A program made the translations under genes and the position numbers. DNA of 64,000 nt from Bacteroidota bacterium (GTDB taxonomy: Bacteria > Bacteroidota > Bacteroidia > Bacteroidales > VadinHA17): NCBI GenBank assembly GCA_011049175.1, contig DSCJ01000025.1, positions 1-64,000 of the forward strand, written 5' to 3'. The notes under the pieces were generated by a model that worked only from the letters and a program-made list of their open reading frames with translations, had not been told where the DNA came from and ran no database searches. Positions 51,014-61,343 of this stretch are shown here, in pieces. Numbering within the stretch: position 1 is the stretch's first letter; each line of letters begins with the position of its first letter.

Positions 51014-52270
51014 ATGAAAAACAAAGGGTTACATATTATTCTCATGATCAAGGTCGTGTTGCTGCTGTGCGGGCCTGGAGCCAGAGGACAGCAGGGATCG
51101 GACAACCTGTATTTTGCCGATCCCGATCAGAAGAAAGTGACCCTTCCATTCCGGTTCATCAATAACCTCTCAATCATTCCCCTGTTCATCAACAATTCCG
51201 ACACCCTCTTCTTTGTACTGGATACCGGCCTCACCACTGCCATTCTCACGGAATTGTCTCTGAGTGACAGTCTTTCTCTTGAATACAGCCGGAGGGTAAG
51301 GCTGGGCGGCCTGGGGGAAGGCGAACCCATCCAGGCTCTTCACTCCACCGGCAACCGGTTCAGAATACACGGTATTGTGGGGTACGATCAGGACATGTAT
51401 GTTCTGCTGCAGAATATATTCAATCTGTCCTCCCTGCTGGGAACCCGGGTACATGGGATTGTGGGCTACGATCTGTTCAATAATTTCATTATCGAAATGG
51501 ATTACTCCCGCCGGCTGCTCACCCTGCATAATCCGATCTTTTATGAACCGAAAGATACAAGAAACAGCATCACCCTCCCCCTGGAAATGCAGGGTACAAA
51601 ACCTTTTATTTCGGCAGAGATTGAACAGGAGGACGGATCCCGCATCAACGTCAAACTGCTGGTTGATCTCGGAGCAAGTCATGCTCTGTGGCTTGATCCC
51701 CACACCGACGAAAGGATCCGTTTGCCCGAAAAAACCGTTGAAACCTATCTGGGTACCGGCCTGAGCGGTCAGATCCACGGAGTACTCGGCAAGATCAATA
51801 AGCTGATCCTGGGGCCTTATGTTTTAAACGAACCCATTGTTGCGTATCCCGATTCACTCTCCACGGCACTTGCCACAAGACTGGGAGACCGGAACGGAAG
51901 CATCGGTTCCGAAGTGCTGAGGCGGTTCAATGTGGTCATTGACTACCCGAACAAAAAACTGACGCTCTCTCCGAATAGCTCGTTCCGTGACCGGTTCCGG
52001 CAGAATATGAGTGGTATTGAAATAGAGTCGACTATACCGGGTTTGCCTTACTATCAAATCACCTATATCAGAAAAAATTCGCCCGCCGACCGGGCCGGGC
52101 TGAGACGGGGCGACGAGATTATTTCCATCAACGACCAGTCGGCACTGAGTATGACCATAAACAAAATTTATGATATTTTTGAAAGCAAACCGGGGCGTAA
52201 GATCAGGATGACGGTTCGCCGCAGGGGTGAAAAGTTTAGAACAATTTTTTTTCTCGAAGACTGGCTGTAA
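51014..52270 (+). CDS. Secreted retropepsin-like aspartyl protease with C-terminal PDZ domain
   Basis: FFVLDTGLTTAI and LLVDLGASHAL; PDZ region NSPADRAGLRRGDEIISIND. Confidence 0.88.
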   Translation: MKNKGLHIILMIKVVLLLCGPGARGQQGSDNLYFADPDQKKVTLPFRFINNLSIIPLFINNSDTLFFVLDTGLTTAILTELSLSDSLSLEYSRRVRLGGLGEGEPIQALHSTGNRFRIHGIVGYDQDMYVLLQNIFNLSSLLGTRVHGIVGYDLFNNFIIEMDYSRRLLTLHNPIFYEPKDTRNSITLPLEMQGTKPFISAEIEQEDGSRINVKLLVDLGASHALWLDPHTDERIRLPEKTVETYLGTGLSGQIHGVLGKINKLILGPYVLNEPIVAYPDSLSTALATRLGDRNGSIGSEVLRRFNVVIDYPNKKLTLSPNSSFRDRFRQNMSGIEIESTIPGLPYYQITYIRKNSPADRAGLRRGDEIISINDQSALSMTINKIYDIFESKPGRKIRMTVRRRGEKFRTIFFLEDWL

Positions 52271-52312
52271 TCAGGATATTAACCCGGTCACCGGAATGCC
52301 TGTCGCCGCCCG

Positions 52313-54457
52313 CTATTTTAAAAAATCATCAAAATAGGCAGAAACCTTGTTCATTAGATGTACCCGGTCGCTCCCCCTGACATTATGCGGATGGGTGGGA
52401 TACACAAAATAATCGGGCTGGGTTCCTGCCTGGATGCAGGCACGCAGAAAGGTAAGAGAATGCTGCCACACCACAACATCATCAAGAGCCCCGTGGATCA
52501 CCAGCAACCTGCCCCTGAGATCACCCGCCCGTGACTTCAGATCCGACCGGGCATACCCTTCCGGATTTTCGTCGGGAGTGTCCATGTACCTTTCCCCGTA
52601 CATCACTTCGTAAAATTTCCAGTCGGTTACCGGACCGCCGGCCACTCCCACTTTGAAAATCTCAGGATGCTGCAGCATAAGCGACAGGGTCATGAAGCCA
52701 CCATAGCTCCATCCGTGCACCCCGATGCGGGCCGTATCTACCCAGGAGTGGGTTTTGAGCCATTCTATCCCCCGCATCTGGTCTTCTACCTCTATTTCCC
52801 CCAGCCTGCGGTGAATGATACTTTCAAAATCCATTCCCCGGTTGGCCGAGCCCCGGTTATCGAGGGTAAAAACCGCATACCCCCTCTGGGCCATGTAATG
52901 CGGCCATAGACCCGATTGTGCCAGCCATCCGTTTGTCACCAGCTGGGCATGAGGTCCGCCGTAAACATATACCACCACCGGATATTCCTTTTCAGGATCA
53001 AAGGGCACCGGTTTGATCAGCCGGTAATACAGGGGGGTAACCCCGTCACCGGCCGTAATGCTTCCCACTTCAATATCTCCCAGGGCATACTCCTCCAAAG
53101 GATTTTCCGATTTTTTCAGAATCCTGCCTTTTCTTTTCCCGGTTCCTGTAAGGGCGGTAACCAGTGGTGTGTCAATGTTCGACCAGTTATCCAGGAACCA
53201 GGTACCGTCGTCATTCAGAAGGGCCTGATGGGTTCCGGGTTCGGCAGTGAGACGTTTCAGGCGCCCCCCGGCCAGGGAAACCGTATATACCTGTCTTTCC
53301 AGCGGACCGGCTTCGGTTGCCTCGAAATATACATTACCACCTTTTCTGTCGAACCCCAGCAAGCGCGTTACTTCCCACTCTCCCCGGGTAATCTGGCGGA
53401 TAAAGCCTTTCTGAAGATCGTACAGGTATAGATGATTGTAACCGTCCCTTCTCGACTGCCATACGAAGCGGGTGGAGCTTCCGGGAAGAAATAATGCCGG
53501 ATGCTGAGGCTCCACATACCGTTCATCGCTTTCCTCGAACAGGGTCTTCACGAAACTCCCGTCAGATGCATCATAAAGCTTCATTTGCATGTGATTCTGT
53601 TCCCTGTTGAGATGGGCAACAAGAATATACTTTTCGTCTGGAGTCCAGGCCAGGTTGGTTAGATATTGCACGGCAGGCTCCCCTGTATCAAGATACAGAA
53701 CTTCATCTGTTTCCGCATGGTACACCCCTACTTTCACCACCTCGCTCTCCATTCCTGCCATGGGATACCTTACAGGTTCGGGGGTAGCTACCCGGGTCAT
53801 AAAGTTCACAATGGGGTATTTCGTTACGTTTCGTTCATCCTTCCGGTAAAAGGCCAGGCATTTCCCCGAAGGGCTGAAAAATATCCCCCCCGAGATACCG
53901 AACTCGTTGCGGTGGACCGACTGGCCGTATACCACTCCGTCGATCGAATCGGCGCTGATTTTTACTCTTTTTCCGCCGGCATGATCAATATAGAGCTGGT
54001 TCCCGCGGGTCCATGCCACAACCTGCCCGCCGGGCGCCATTTCAACAGTGCCGGCATCTCCCGGTATATTTATTACGGAAAGAATCTTTTTCCCGGTCAT
54101 ATCGGCACGGCAGAAAGCCGAAGAAGTGCGGAAAGCAATGGTGTTCGGGCCCTCCCACTCAAAACGGGGCATCCCGGAAGCCTTCTCAAGCATTCGTTTG
54201 CCGAGCATTCCGTTGAGGTCTTCCAGGGTAAAGGCAACCGTTTTGCCTGAACCATTTACCGACGACATATAAACCGTATCGTTTTCCACCCAGGTAAACG
54301 TATCCGGGCTGCGCCATTGCAACTGTCTGAACCGCGCGGGAGAAAAGGTGCCGTACCCGCCAAGCACGGCTTCTTCCATGGTAAACAGCTTACCCTGCCC
54401 GGCGGCAGGTCCTGTCAAAATAAAAACCAGGAAAGGAAACAGAATATGTTTCTTCAT
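52313..54457 (-). CDS. Prolyl oligopeptidase/dipeptidyl peptidase IV (S9) family; start refined to 54457
   Basis: GVHGWSYGGFMTLSLML catalytic Ser motif; ALDDVVVWQHS; HPHNVRGSDRVHL. Confidence 0.95.
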   Translation of the reverse strand: MKKHILFPFLVFILTGPAAGQGKLFTMEEAVLGGYGTFSPARFRQLQWRSPDTFTWVENDTVYMSSVNGSGKTVAFTLEDLNGMLGKRMLEKASGMPRFEWEGPNTIAFRTSSAFCRADMTGKKILSVINIPGDAGTVEMAPGGQVVAWTRGNQLYIDHAGGKRVKISADSIDGVVYGQSVHRNEFGISGGIFFSPSGKCLAFYRKDERNVTKYPIVNFMTRVATPEPVRYPMAGMESEVVKVGVYHAETDEVLYLDTGEPAVQYLTNLAWTPDEKYILVAHLNREQNHMQMKLYDASDGSFVKTLFEESDERYVEPQHPALFLPGSSTRFVWQSRRDGYNHLYLYDLQKGFIRQITRGEWEVTRLLGFDRKGGNVYFEATEAGPLERQVYTVSLAGGRLKRLTAEPGTHQALLNDDGTWFLDNWSNIDTPLVTALTGTGKRKGRILKKSENPLEEYALGDIEVGSITAGDGVTPLYYRLIKPVPFDPEKEYPVVVYVYGGPHAQLVTNGWLAQSGLWPHYMAQRGYAVFTLDNRGSANRGMDFESIIHRRLGEIEVEDQMRGIEWLKTHSWVDTARIGVHGWSYGGFMTLSLMLQHPEIFKVGVAGGPVTDWKFYEVMYGERYMDTPDENPEGYARSDLKSRAGDLRGRLLVIHGALDDVVVWQHSLTFLRACIQAGTQPDYFVYPTHPHNVRGSDRVHLMNKVSAYFDDFLK

Positions 54458-54594
54458 GAGTTGAGTAAATTTAAGGAGCAATAATAATGACCGTTTCTGA
54501 TTTTTCAAAGAATAAAAAATGCAGATAGGAAAAGAAAGTAAAAGGGTTTTACTAAATTTAGCCACAAAACCCGGAAAAAGAATCATTCTGACCG

Positions 54595-57500
54595 ATGAGT
54601 GAAAAGATATTAAAAGCCCTGATGCAACTTTTCGCGATCATCGCACGTCCGGAAAGCAATACACTGGACAGGAGATCGGTCGTCGAATCGCTACTGAAAC
54701 GACAGCTCAACCAGGAACTGGTAAAAGAATACCTGATGGTATTTGACGGCTATTACAGCATCCATCAGGACCGTCAGAAAGAAAAAGACAAGAGAAAACA
54801 CCGGATCAGTTCCAGTTCGGTGCGTGTACTGAAGATCTGCACTGAGATTAATGACGAACTCACCACCCGGCAGAAGATCATCGTTCTGTTTCAGTTACTC
54901 GAGTTTTCCAAATCAGACGGCGATACCGTAACCGATCAGGAACTGGAGTTCATCAAAACCGTAGCCGAAACCTTCAACATACCCGAAGATGAATACATCA
55001 GGCTAAAAGGATTTGTGCTGTACCCTTTCGAACAGGTACCCAATTCATCACGGGTAATGCTGATCGACAACAACAAGAAATTCACGCATCCCAAGGTGAA
55101 GCATATTTATGCTGAATCGATCCAGGGGCAGATCAGGATCCTGAATGTGGAGATCGCCAACATGTATCTGGTAAGGTATATAGGGCAGAGCGAACTGTAT
55201 ATGAACGGGCAGTTGATTCAGCAGGACAAGGTATATGTATTCAATACCGGGTCGTCGATCCGCGATCCAAAAAGCAAACCCATTTACTACGGGGATGTGA
55301 TCAGCCAGTTTGTTGCCGAACTGCAGGAATCGAGGATTGTATACGAAGCCAGGGAGATAGAATATCATTTCAATGAAGGCAAGGTGGGTTTACACCGCAT
55401 GAGTTTTGAGGCCGAATCGGGACGTCTGATCGGGATTATGGGAGCCAGCGGAGCAGGTAAATCGACCCTGCTGAATGTACTGAACGGCAGCAACCACCCT
55501 TCAAATGGCCAGGTGATTATCAACGGCATGGACATTCACAGGGAAAAAGAAAAGGTGGAAGGCCTCATCGGGTTCGTGTCGCAGGATGATCTGCTGATCG
55601 AGGAACTTACCGTTTACCAGAACCTGTATTACAATGCCCGATTGTGCTTCGACAATTATACGGAAGAAGAACTGGTGGAAGCGGTTGTCAGGGTGCTGCA
55701 AAACCTAGGCCTTTATGAAATCAAAGACATACAGGTTGGCACTCCTCTTAATAAAAAGATCAGCGGTGGACAGCGAAAAAGGCTGAATATTGCCCTGGAA
55801 CTGATCAGGGAGCCGGCGGTTCTGTTCCTCGACGAGCCCACCTCGGGATTGTCAAGCCGGGATTCGGAGAATATCATGGACCTGCTGAAGGAACTGACGC
55901 TGAAAGGGAAACTGGTATTCGTCGTGATCCACCAGCCTTCGTCGGATATATTCAAAATGTTCGACAAGCTGCTGATTCTTGACACCGGCGGTTACCTGAT
56001 TTACGACGGCGATCCCATCGAATCGATCATTTATTTCAAGTCGAGAATCCATCACGCCAACTGGAATGAGAGCGAATGCCACGTGTGCGGGAATGTCAAT
56101 CCGGAACAGATATTCAACATTGTAGAAGCCAATGTGCTGGATGAATACGGCAAAGTGACCCCCACCCGTAAAATCAGCCCGGAGGAATGGAATGAGTATT
56201 ACCAGGAGTTTGTGAAAAACACCCGGAAAAAACTGAAACCGTCTACCGATGTTCCGAAAATATCTTTCAAAATACCCAACAAATTAAAGCAGTTCAGGGT
56301 ATTTGTCCAGCGCGATATTCTTTCGAAACTGGCCAATGTGCAATACCTGTCCATTACTTTTCTGGAAGCCCCGGTGCTGGCACTGCTGCTCTCGTTTCTT
56401 ATCAAGTATTACGATGTGGGGGCAGGGAACGAATACGGATATACCCTGTTCAATAACAGCAATATCCCGGTATACCTTTTTATGGGGGTGATCATTGCCA
56501 TTTTCATGGGTCTGAGCGTGAGTGCGGAAGAAATCATCAAAGACCGGAAAATCCTGAAACGGGAAGCGTTTCTGAATTTGAGCTGGGGAAGTTATGTCAT
56601 GTCGAAGGTAACCGTCCAGTTTGCCATTTCGGCCATTCAGGCACTGACCTTTGTATTGATAGGGAACAGCATCATCGAGATCAGGGGCATGTACTGGCAA
56701 TACTGGCTCATCTTATTCAGTTGCTGGGCTTCGGCCAATATGATGGGCATGGTCATATCCGACAGTTTCAAGACGGTGGTGACCATTTACATCCTGATCC
56801 CCTTTCTGGTCATTCCCCAGATTATCCTGAGCGGGATTATTGTTAAGTATGAGAAGCTGAACCCGCTGATTTCCAATCCTAAGACTATTCCCTGGTACGG
56901 AGAGCTGATCACCGCCCGCTGGGGTTATGAAGCCCTGGCCGTGTATCAGTTCAAGGAAAACGCTTTCGAAAGGAATTTCTATGACATTGACAAGATCAGA
57001 AGCAATGCCGATTTCAAAAAGCTTTACTGGAGTACCAGCATGGATAACAAGCTTGATAAGATTGGAATGAACATGGCCGGCAAGGAAAAGGAGGAAGTGT
57101 TGAAGAAAGACCTGAAGCTGGTAAGGAATGAAATTGGCAAGGAACTGGCCCGCAATCCCCATATCCCTTTCGGTTATATGGAACAGTTGTATCCTGACCG
57201 GATCACACCCGAAGTTCTGGATGCTGCCAGAACCTATATTGAAACCGTCAGGGTTTACAACCGGAAACGTTCCAATGCCGCCCTGCAACGGCGGGATGAA
57301 ATTATTCAGGATTTGATGGATCGCCTGGGCCGGGAAGGGTTCAATCAGTTGCAACGCAACCATAAAAATGACCAGCTAACCGAATTTGTTACCAATGCCA
57401 ACGAAACCAGCCGGATTATCGAATACAAGGACGACCTGATCCAGAAAATGGATCCCATCTATATGGATCCGGAACATCCCTTTATCAAAGCCCATTTTTA

Positions 57501-57684
57501 TGCCCCGCAGAAAAGGTTTTTAGGATATACCGTCGACACCTTCTGGATGAACCTGGTCGTGATCTGGGTAATGACCGCGATTTTCCTCATCGCATTGTAT
57601 TACCGGTGGCTGAAAAAGTTCCTCGATTTCGCGGAACGGTTAAGCAGCCGGTTCTCCAGCCGGGAAGAAGCTGAGGAAAACTAA
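54595..57684 (+). CDS. ABC transporter fusion: TerB-like N-terminus, FHA-like region, ABCG-type ATPase and permease
   Basis: GASGAGKSTLLNVLNG, SGGQRKRLNIALELIREPAVLFLDEPTSGLSS, multi-TM C-terminus, ECHVCGNVNPEQIF motif. Confidence 0.9.
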   Translation: MSEKILKALMQLFAIIARPESNTLDRRSVVESLLKRQLNQELVKEYLMVFDGYYSIHQDRQKEKDKRKHRISSSSVRVLKICTEINDELTTRQKIIVLFQLLEFSKSDGDTVTDQELEFIKTVAETFNIPEDEYIRLKGFVLYPFEQVPNSSRVMLIDNNKKFTHPKVKHIYAESIQGQIRILNVEIANMYLVRYIGQSELYMNGQLIQQDKVYVFNTGSSIRDPKSKPIYYGDVISQFVAELQESRIVYEAREIEYHFNEGKVGLHRMSFEAESGRLIGIMGASGAGKSTLLNVLNGSNHPSNGQVIINGMDIHREKEKVEGLIGFVSQDDLLIEELTVYQNLYYNARLCFDNYTEEELVEAVVRVLQNLGLYEIKDIQVGTPLNKKISGGQRKRLNIALELIREPAVLFLDEPTSGLSSRDSENIMDLLKELTLKGKLVFVVIHQPSSDIFKMFDKLLILDTGGYLIYDGDPIESIIYFKSRIHHANWNESECHVCGNVNPEQIFNIVEANVLDEYGKVTPTRKISPEEWNEYYQEFVKNTRKKLKPSTDVPKISFKIPNKLKQFRVFVQRDILSKLANVQYLSITFLEAPVLALLLSFLIKYYDVGAGNEYGYTLFNNSNIPVYLFMGVIIAIFMGLSVSAEEIIKDRKILKREAFLNLSWGSYVMSKVTVQFAISAIQALTFVLIGNSIIEIRGMYWQYWLILFSCWASANMMGMVISDSFKTVVTIYILIPFLVIPQIILSGIIVKYEKLNPLISNPKTIPWYGELITARWGYEALAVYQFKENAFERNFYDIDKIRSNADFKKLYWSTSMDNKLDKIGMNMAGKEKEEVLKKDLKLVRNEIGKELARNPHIPFGYMEQLYPDRITPEVLDAARTYIETVRVYNRKRSNAALQRRDEIIQDLMDRLGREGFNQLQRNHKNDQLTEFVTNANETSRIIEYKDDLIQKMDPIYMDPEHPFIKAHFYAPQKRFLGYTVDTFWMNLVVIWVMTAIFLIALYYRWLKKFLDFAERLSSRFSSREEAEEN

Positions 57685-57731
57685 AAATGCATCATGGGAC
57701 AGGGGAACCTGAATCAGGATTAAAAAGAAAA

Positions 57732-57762
57732 AGGCTGCCCTTTTGAGACAGCCTCCTTTTTT
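57732..57762. terminator. Terminator between ABC fusion gene and siaC-like gene
   Basis: aggctg/cagcct stem flanked by A-rich and T-rich tracts. Confidence 0.7.
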
Positions 57763-57786
57763 CCCGGCATCACCGGGGGGATATCA

Positions 57787-58173
57787 TTATTCCACAATCT
57801 CTATCATTTTAAAAGGTATACGAATGATCGACTCATAATCCTCTCCGGCTTCGAGCATATCCTCATCGTCTTCCTCATAGTACCAGTTGATCTCCACTTC
57901 GTTTTTGGCCTTGTGAATGGCCTCCAGTTTTTTGAAAACATCCAGGATGCATTTGGAGGAGCTCGTATTGAAGTATTCAAGTTGGATGTTCACCACCGTT
58001 TTATCCAGCGGATTTTTCTTGTATTCTTCCAGCCAGTCCACCAAAGGTTTGTAAAACTCAATGGAATTTTCAGGAATGGATCTCCCTTTGATCTCGATAA
58101 TTCCCTCTTCCGCATTGAACTTTACCGACGGAGTCTTAGGTGTTCCCTCAATGTTAATTGGTTCCAGTTCCAT
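57787..58173 (-). CDS. SiaC-family (DUF1987) regulatory phosphoprotein
   Basis: VVNIQLEYFNTSSSKCILDVFKKLE. Confidence 0.93.
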   Translation of the reverse strand: MELEPINIEGTPKTPSVKFNAEEGIIEIKGRSIPENSIEFYKPLVDWLEEYKKNPLDKTVVNIQLEYFNTSSSKCILDVFKKLEAIHKAKNEVEINWYYEEDDEDMLEAGEDYESIIRIPFKMIEIVE

Positions 58174-58198
58174 ATGTGATGCAATTTATTATTTTATT

Positions 58199-58786
58199 TT
58201 ATGATGATTTTTCAGAGACAAAAACATCCAGGTTGAAAAAATAGTAATCATTATTGAAATTATGAAAAACATAATTCAGTTTATTGCCTGTTTTGCGGGC
58301 AATATCCACCAGGCCGAGCCCTCCTCCTCCCTTGTCTGATATTTTCTGATGATTCAGTATAAATTTGTACATGTCTTTCAGCTCTTCCCTGGAAAGTGAA
58401 TTGATCTTGTCAATCTTGTCTTTCAGGTATTTGATTTTTTCCGACCTGATAAAATTCCCGGTGGCAATCTTATAGGAATCGTCTACCCTGGAAACCACCA
58501 GCACACCGAACCTGCTTTCGTATTCATCCCTGTAATCCTCGGGCAGATCATCTATGTGATGATACAGGTTTTGAAGGCTTTCTACCAGCACATTGTAAAC
58601 CTTCTTCCTGAGCTTGACATCTTCATTGTACTCCTGAAGTTTGCCCTCCACAACATCCAGGGCATGGTTGATGATTTCCGTGGTAATACTGCCCTTATAT
58701 GAAAGAAGCACATGCCCCCCGTCCAATTCCTTGAAGAAATCGTCAACATTGAAGCCCATCTCAGGATGTTGTTGTTCCTTGCTCAA
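58199..58786 (-). CDS. SiaB-family protein kinase
   Basis: LVESLQNLYHHID and SDKGGGGLGLVDIARKTGNKLNY (HATPase-like). Confidence 0.92.
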   Translation of the reverse strand: MSKEQQHPEMGFNVDDFFKELDGGHVLLSYKGSITTEIINHALDVVEGKLQEYNEDVKLRKKVYNVLVESLQNLYHHIDDLPEDYRDEYESRFGVLVVSRVDDSYKIATGNFIRSEKIKYLKDKIDKINSLSREELKDMYKFILNHQKISDKGGGGLGLVDIARKTGNKLNYVFHNFNNDYYFFNLDVFVSEKSS

Positions 58787-58968
58787 TGTAAAAGTATAGA
58801 AAATAAATCATTAACTGAACAAATATAAAAAGAATTCCAACTTATCAGAGTGCACCTTTTCACCCGTTGCCATTTGCTGTCATTTTTTTTCTATCTGTTC
58901 TTCCCGGTATCCGCTTTTATTCTGTGACCGGCAACGTTCCGCAAAGGTTGCTTCAGATATTTGGTTTT

Positions 58969-60213
58969 TTACGAAAGTTTGGAACTTTTTGACGAACCGG
59001 TATCATTCCCGGAGCCGTTATTTCCCGATTTCCGTGTCCCCGGATACAGATCATAACCGTAAAAATAACTTTCCAGCGGTCCGTTATACAGGGTAAAGCG
59101 CCTGGTGGTTTTCAGTCCCAGTGCGTTGAGTGCTTCCCGGTTCGATGAAAAGATCCAGGCTCTGTAACCTGTAAATTTATGCTTGAGAACATTTCCCACC
59201 TCCGAGTAAAAACTGAGCTGGTCGTTCATCTTCAGCCTTTCACCGTAAGGAGGATTCATAATGATTGTGCCTTCGGGAGCGGGTTTAACCAGTCCGTCAA
59301 AAGGTTTATGAGCAAGCCTGATGTGTCTTCGCAGGCCGGCCCGTTCTGCATTCCGTGCGGTAATATCAATGGCGGCTGCGGAAATATCCCCTCCCAGCAG
59401 GAGGGGTGCTTCGTGTATTTCATTCTCATGGGCCCTGTTCACCACTTCGCGCCAGAGATCCGGGTTATGATTCTTCCATTTCTCGAAGGCAAATGCCCTG
59501 CGCCTGTAACCGGGGGGAATATTCATGGCCAGACGGGCAGCTTCCAGCAGGATGGTTCCCGATCCGCACATCGGATCAATGAACGGCGTACGCCGGTCCC
59601 AGCCCGAAAACATTACCAGAGCAGAGGCAAGCACCTCATTCAGGGGAGCATCCACCTGTTCGGCACGATACCCACGCTGGTGCAGCGACTCCCCCGAGCT
59701 GTCGAGCGACACCACGGCTCTGTCTTCCAGCATCAGGATATGTATCCGGATATCCGGATTTTCCAGGTCCACATCGGGCCGCTGACCCGTCAGTTCCCTG
59801 AAACGGTCGGCCACGGCATCCTTGGCCAGCAAGGCCGCGTACCGGGTATTGCGAAATATCTGCGACGAACCCACCACATCCACGCGCAGGGACTGGTGGT
59901 AACTCATTATTCTTTCCCAGGGATACTGCCTGATCAAACCGTAAAATGTTTCGCGTGAACCGGCCGGACCCGAACAGAGGGTTCTGAGTACCCGCACCGC
60001 CGTATTCAACTGATAATTGGCCCTGTACAATCCGGCCATATCTCCCCTGAAAGAGACGGCCCGGTGCAGGATACGCACAGGTTTCCCGGTCAGCACACGT
60101 ATTTCTTTCGCCAGGAGTTCTTCCAGACCGTGAAAGGTCTTCACCACTACTTCGAACGACTCCCCGGTCGTCCCGGCTTTATTTCTGCCCACAGACAAAT
60201 GTTTTTTCGTCAT
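58969..60213 (-). CDS. THUMP-domain class I SAM-dependent RNA methyltransferase (RlmL/K N-terminal half-like)
   Basis: FIDPMCGSGTILLEAARLAMNIPPGYRR and TIIMNPPYGERL. Confidence 0.92.
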   Translation of the reverse strand: MTKKHLSVGRNKAGTTGESFEVVVKTFHGLEELLAKEIRVLTGKPVRILHRAVSFRGDMAGLYRANYQLNTAVRVLRTLCSGPAGSRETFYGLIRQYPWERIMSYHQSLRVDVVGSSQIFRNTRYAALLAKDAVADRFRELTGQRPDVDLENPDIRIHILMLEDRAVVSLDSSGESLHQRGYRAEQVDAPLNEVLASALVMFSGWDRRTPFIDPMCGSGTILLEAARLAMNIPPGYRRRAFAFEKWKNHNPDLWREVVNRAHENEIHEAPLLLGGDISAAAIDITARNAERAGLRRHIRLAHKPFDGLVKPAPEGTIIMNPPYGERLKMNDQLSFYSEVGNVLKHKFTGYRAWIFSSNREALNALGLKTTRRFTLYNGPLESYFYGYDLYPGTRKSGNNGSGNDTGSSKSSKLS

Positions 60214-60757
60214 TGAAAAACTGTTGAAGTATCGTACAGGCATTTTTCAGCCTTTCCTCTCCGTACCCGGTTACCGGTTGCCAGGGTAACTTCAGGGCAT
60301 CCAGTTCCTTCTTGTATAGCCCCGACAGGTATTCGCGTCTGGCTCCCGGATTTTCCCTGAGGGGGTCGGGTATCCAGGGAATATCGGTCTCGCAGAGCAA
60401 ATACAGGTCGATCTCCCGTTTCCTGAGTGCTTCTTCGAGCCAGTGAGGTTCTCGTTTGAACACTTCCCGGAACCACACCCTGGTAATGATCAGATAGGTA
60501 TCCAGAAAAAGATATCCCCTGGCTGCTTCCAAATATTCTGCAGGCTGTTCCCGTTGTTTCCGGGCAATCCGTTCCACATCTTCGTACCGGTAGGGTTGTT
60601 TCAGGTTCCCGACATATTCCCGGGCGAATTCGGGGATCCAGACTGTTCCGGCCATCCTGGCCAGATCTTTTGCCAGGGTGGTTTTTCCGGTTGATTCGGC
60701 GCCGGTGATCACCACTTTCTTTACACCTTGTTCTGTTGCAGAAGATCCTTTTTCCAT
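60179..60757 (-). CDS. NadR-like nicotinamide-nucleotide/riboside kinase (AAA family)
   Basis: VVITGAESTGKTTLAKDLA P-loop, WIPEFAREYV; adjacent to pnuC. Confidence 0.85.
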   Translation of the reverse strand: MEKGSSATEQGVKKVVITGAESTGKTTLAKDLARMAGTVWIPEFAREYVGNLKQPYRYEDVERIARKQREQPAEYLEAARGYLFLDTYLIITRVWFREVFKREPHWLEEALRKREIDLYLLCETDIPWIPDPLRENPGARREYLSGLYKKELDALKLPWQPVTGYGEERLKNACTILQQFFNDEKTFVCGQK

Positions 60758-61320
60758 TCAACATATCCTTTTACAGCCATCAGGGTATAAACGGCAAACA
60801 AACCCACTGTGGGATAAAGACCCTTATAAACATACAGACCCATCGACACAGCATCGACTACAACCCATATCAGCCAGTGCTCCAACAATTTTCTGGCCAG
60901 CATCCAGGTGGCAGTAATGCTGGCTGCCGTGGTAAAAGCATCCCACCGGGGAACATCCGAATCGGTAAAACGCTCGAGTACCCATGCCATCAGAACAAAA
61001 AGAACCAGGGTAATGATGAGCAGCACCACCCATTGCCGGCGGGAAGTGCGACTTACAGGCAGTTCGTCGGACCGGTTACCAGAGGCTCCGTGCAACCAGT
61101 GGTACCACCCGTAAATACTGACCACCAGGTAGTACCCCTGCAATCCCATATCGGCATAAAACTTCGATACAAAGAACACATAGATGTATACCGACGAGGT
61201 AAAGATGCCCAGTGGCCAGAGCCAGATGTTCTGCCTGATGGAAAAATACAGGTAGATCAATCCGGTAACCGCACCGAATATCTCAATAACCAGGTTCAGA
61301 TGATGGATAATCCAGTCCAT
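60721..61320 (-). CDS. pnuC: PnuC-family nicotinamide (riboside) transporter
   Basis: Multi-TM; FSIRQNIWLWPLGIFTSSVYIYVF, YGWYHWLHG. Confidence 0.9.
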   Translation of the reverse strand: MDWIIHHLNLVIEIFGAVTGLIYLYFSIRQNIWLWPLGIFTSSVYIYVFFVSKFYADMGLQGYYLVVSIYGWYHWLHGASGNRSDELPVSRTSRRQWVVLLIITLVLFVLMAWVLERFTDSDVPRWDAFTTAASITATWMLARKLLEHWLIWVVVDAVSMGLYVYKGLYPTVGLFAVYTLMAVKGYVEWKKDLLQQNKV

Positions 61321-61343
61321 GATCCCTGTCAGCCCCAGCCGGC

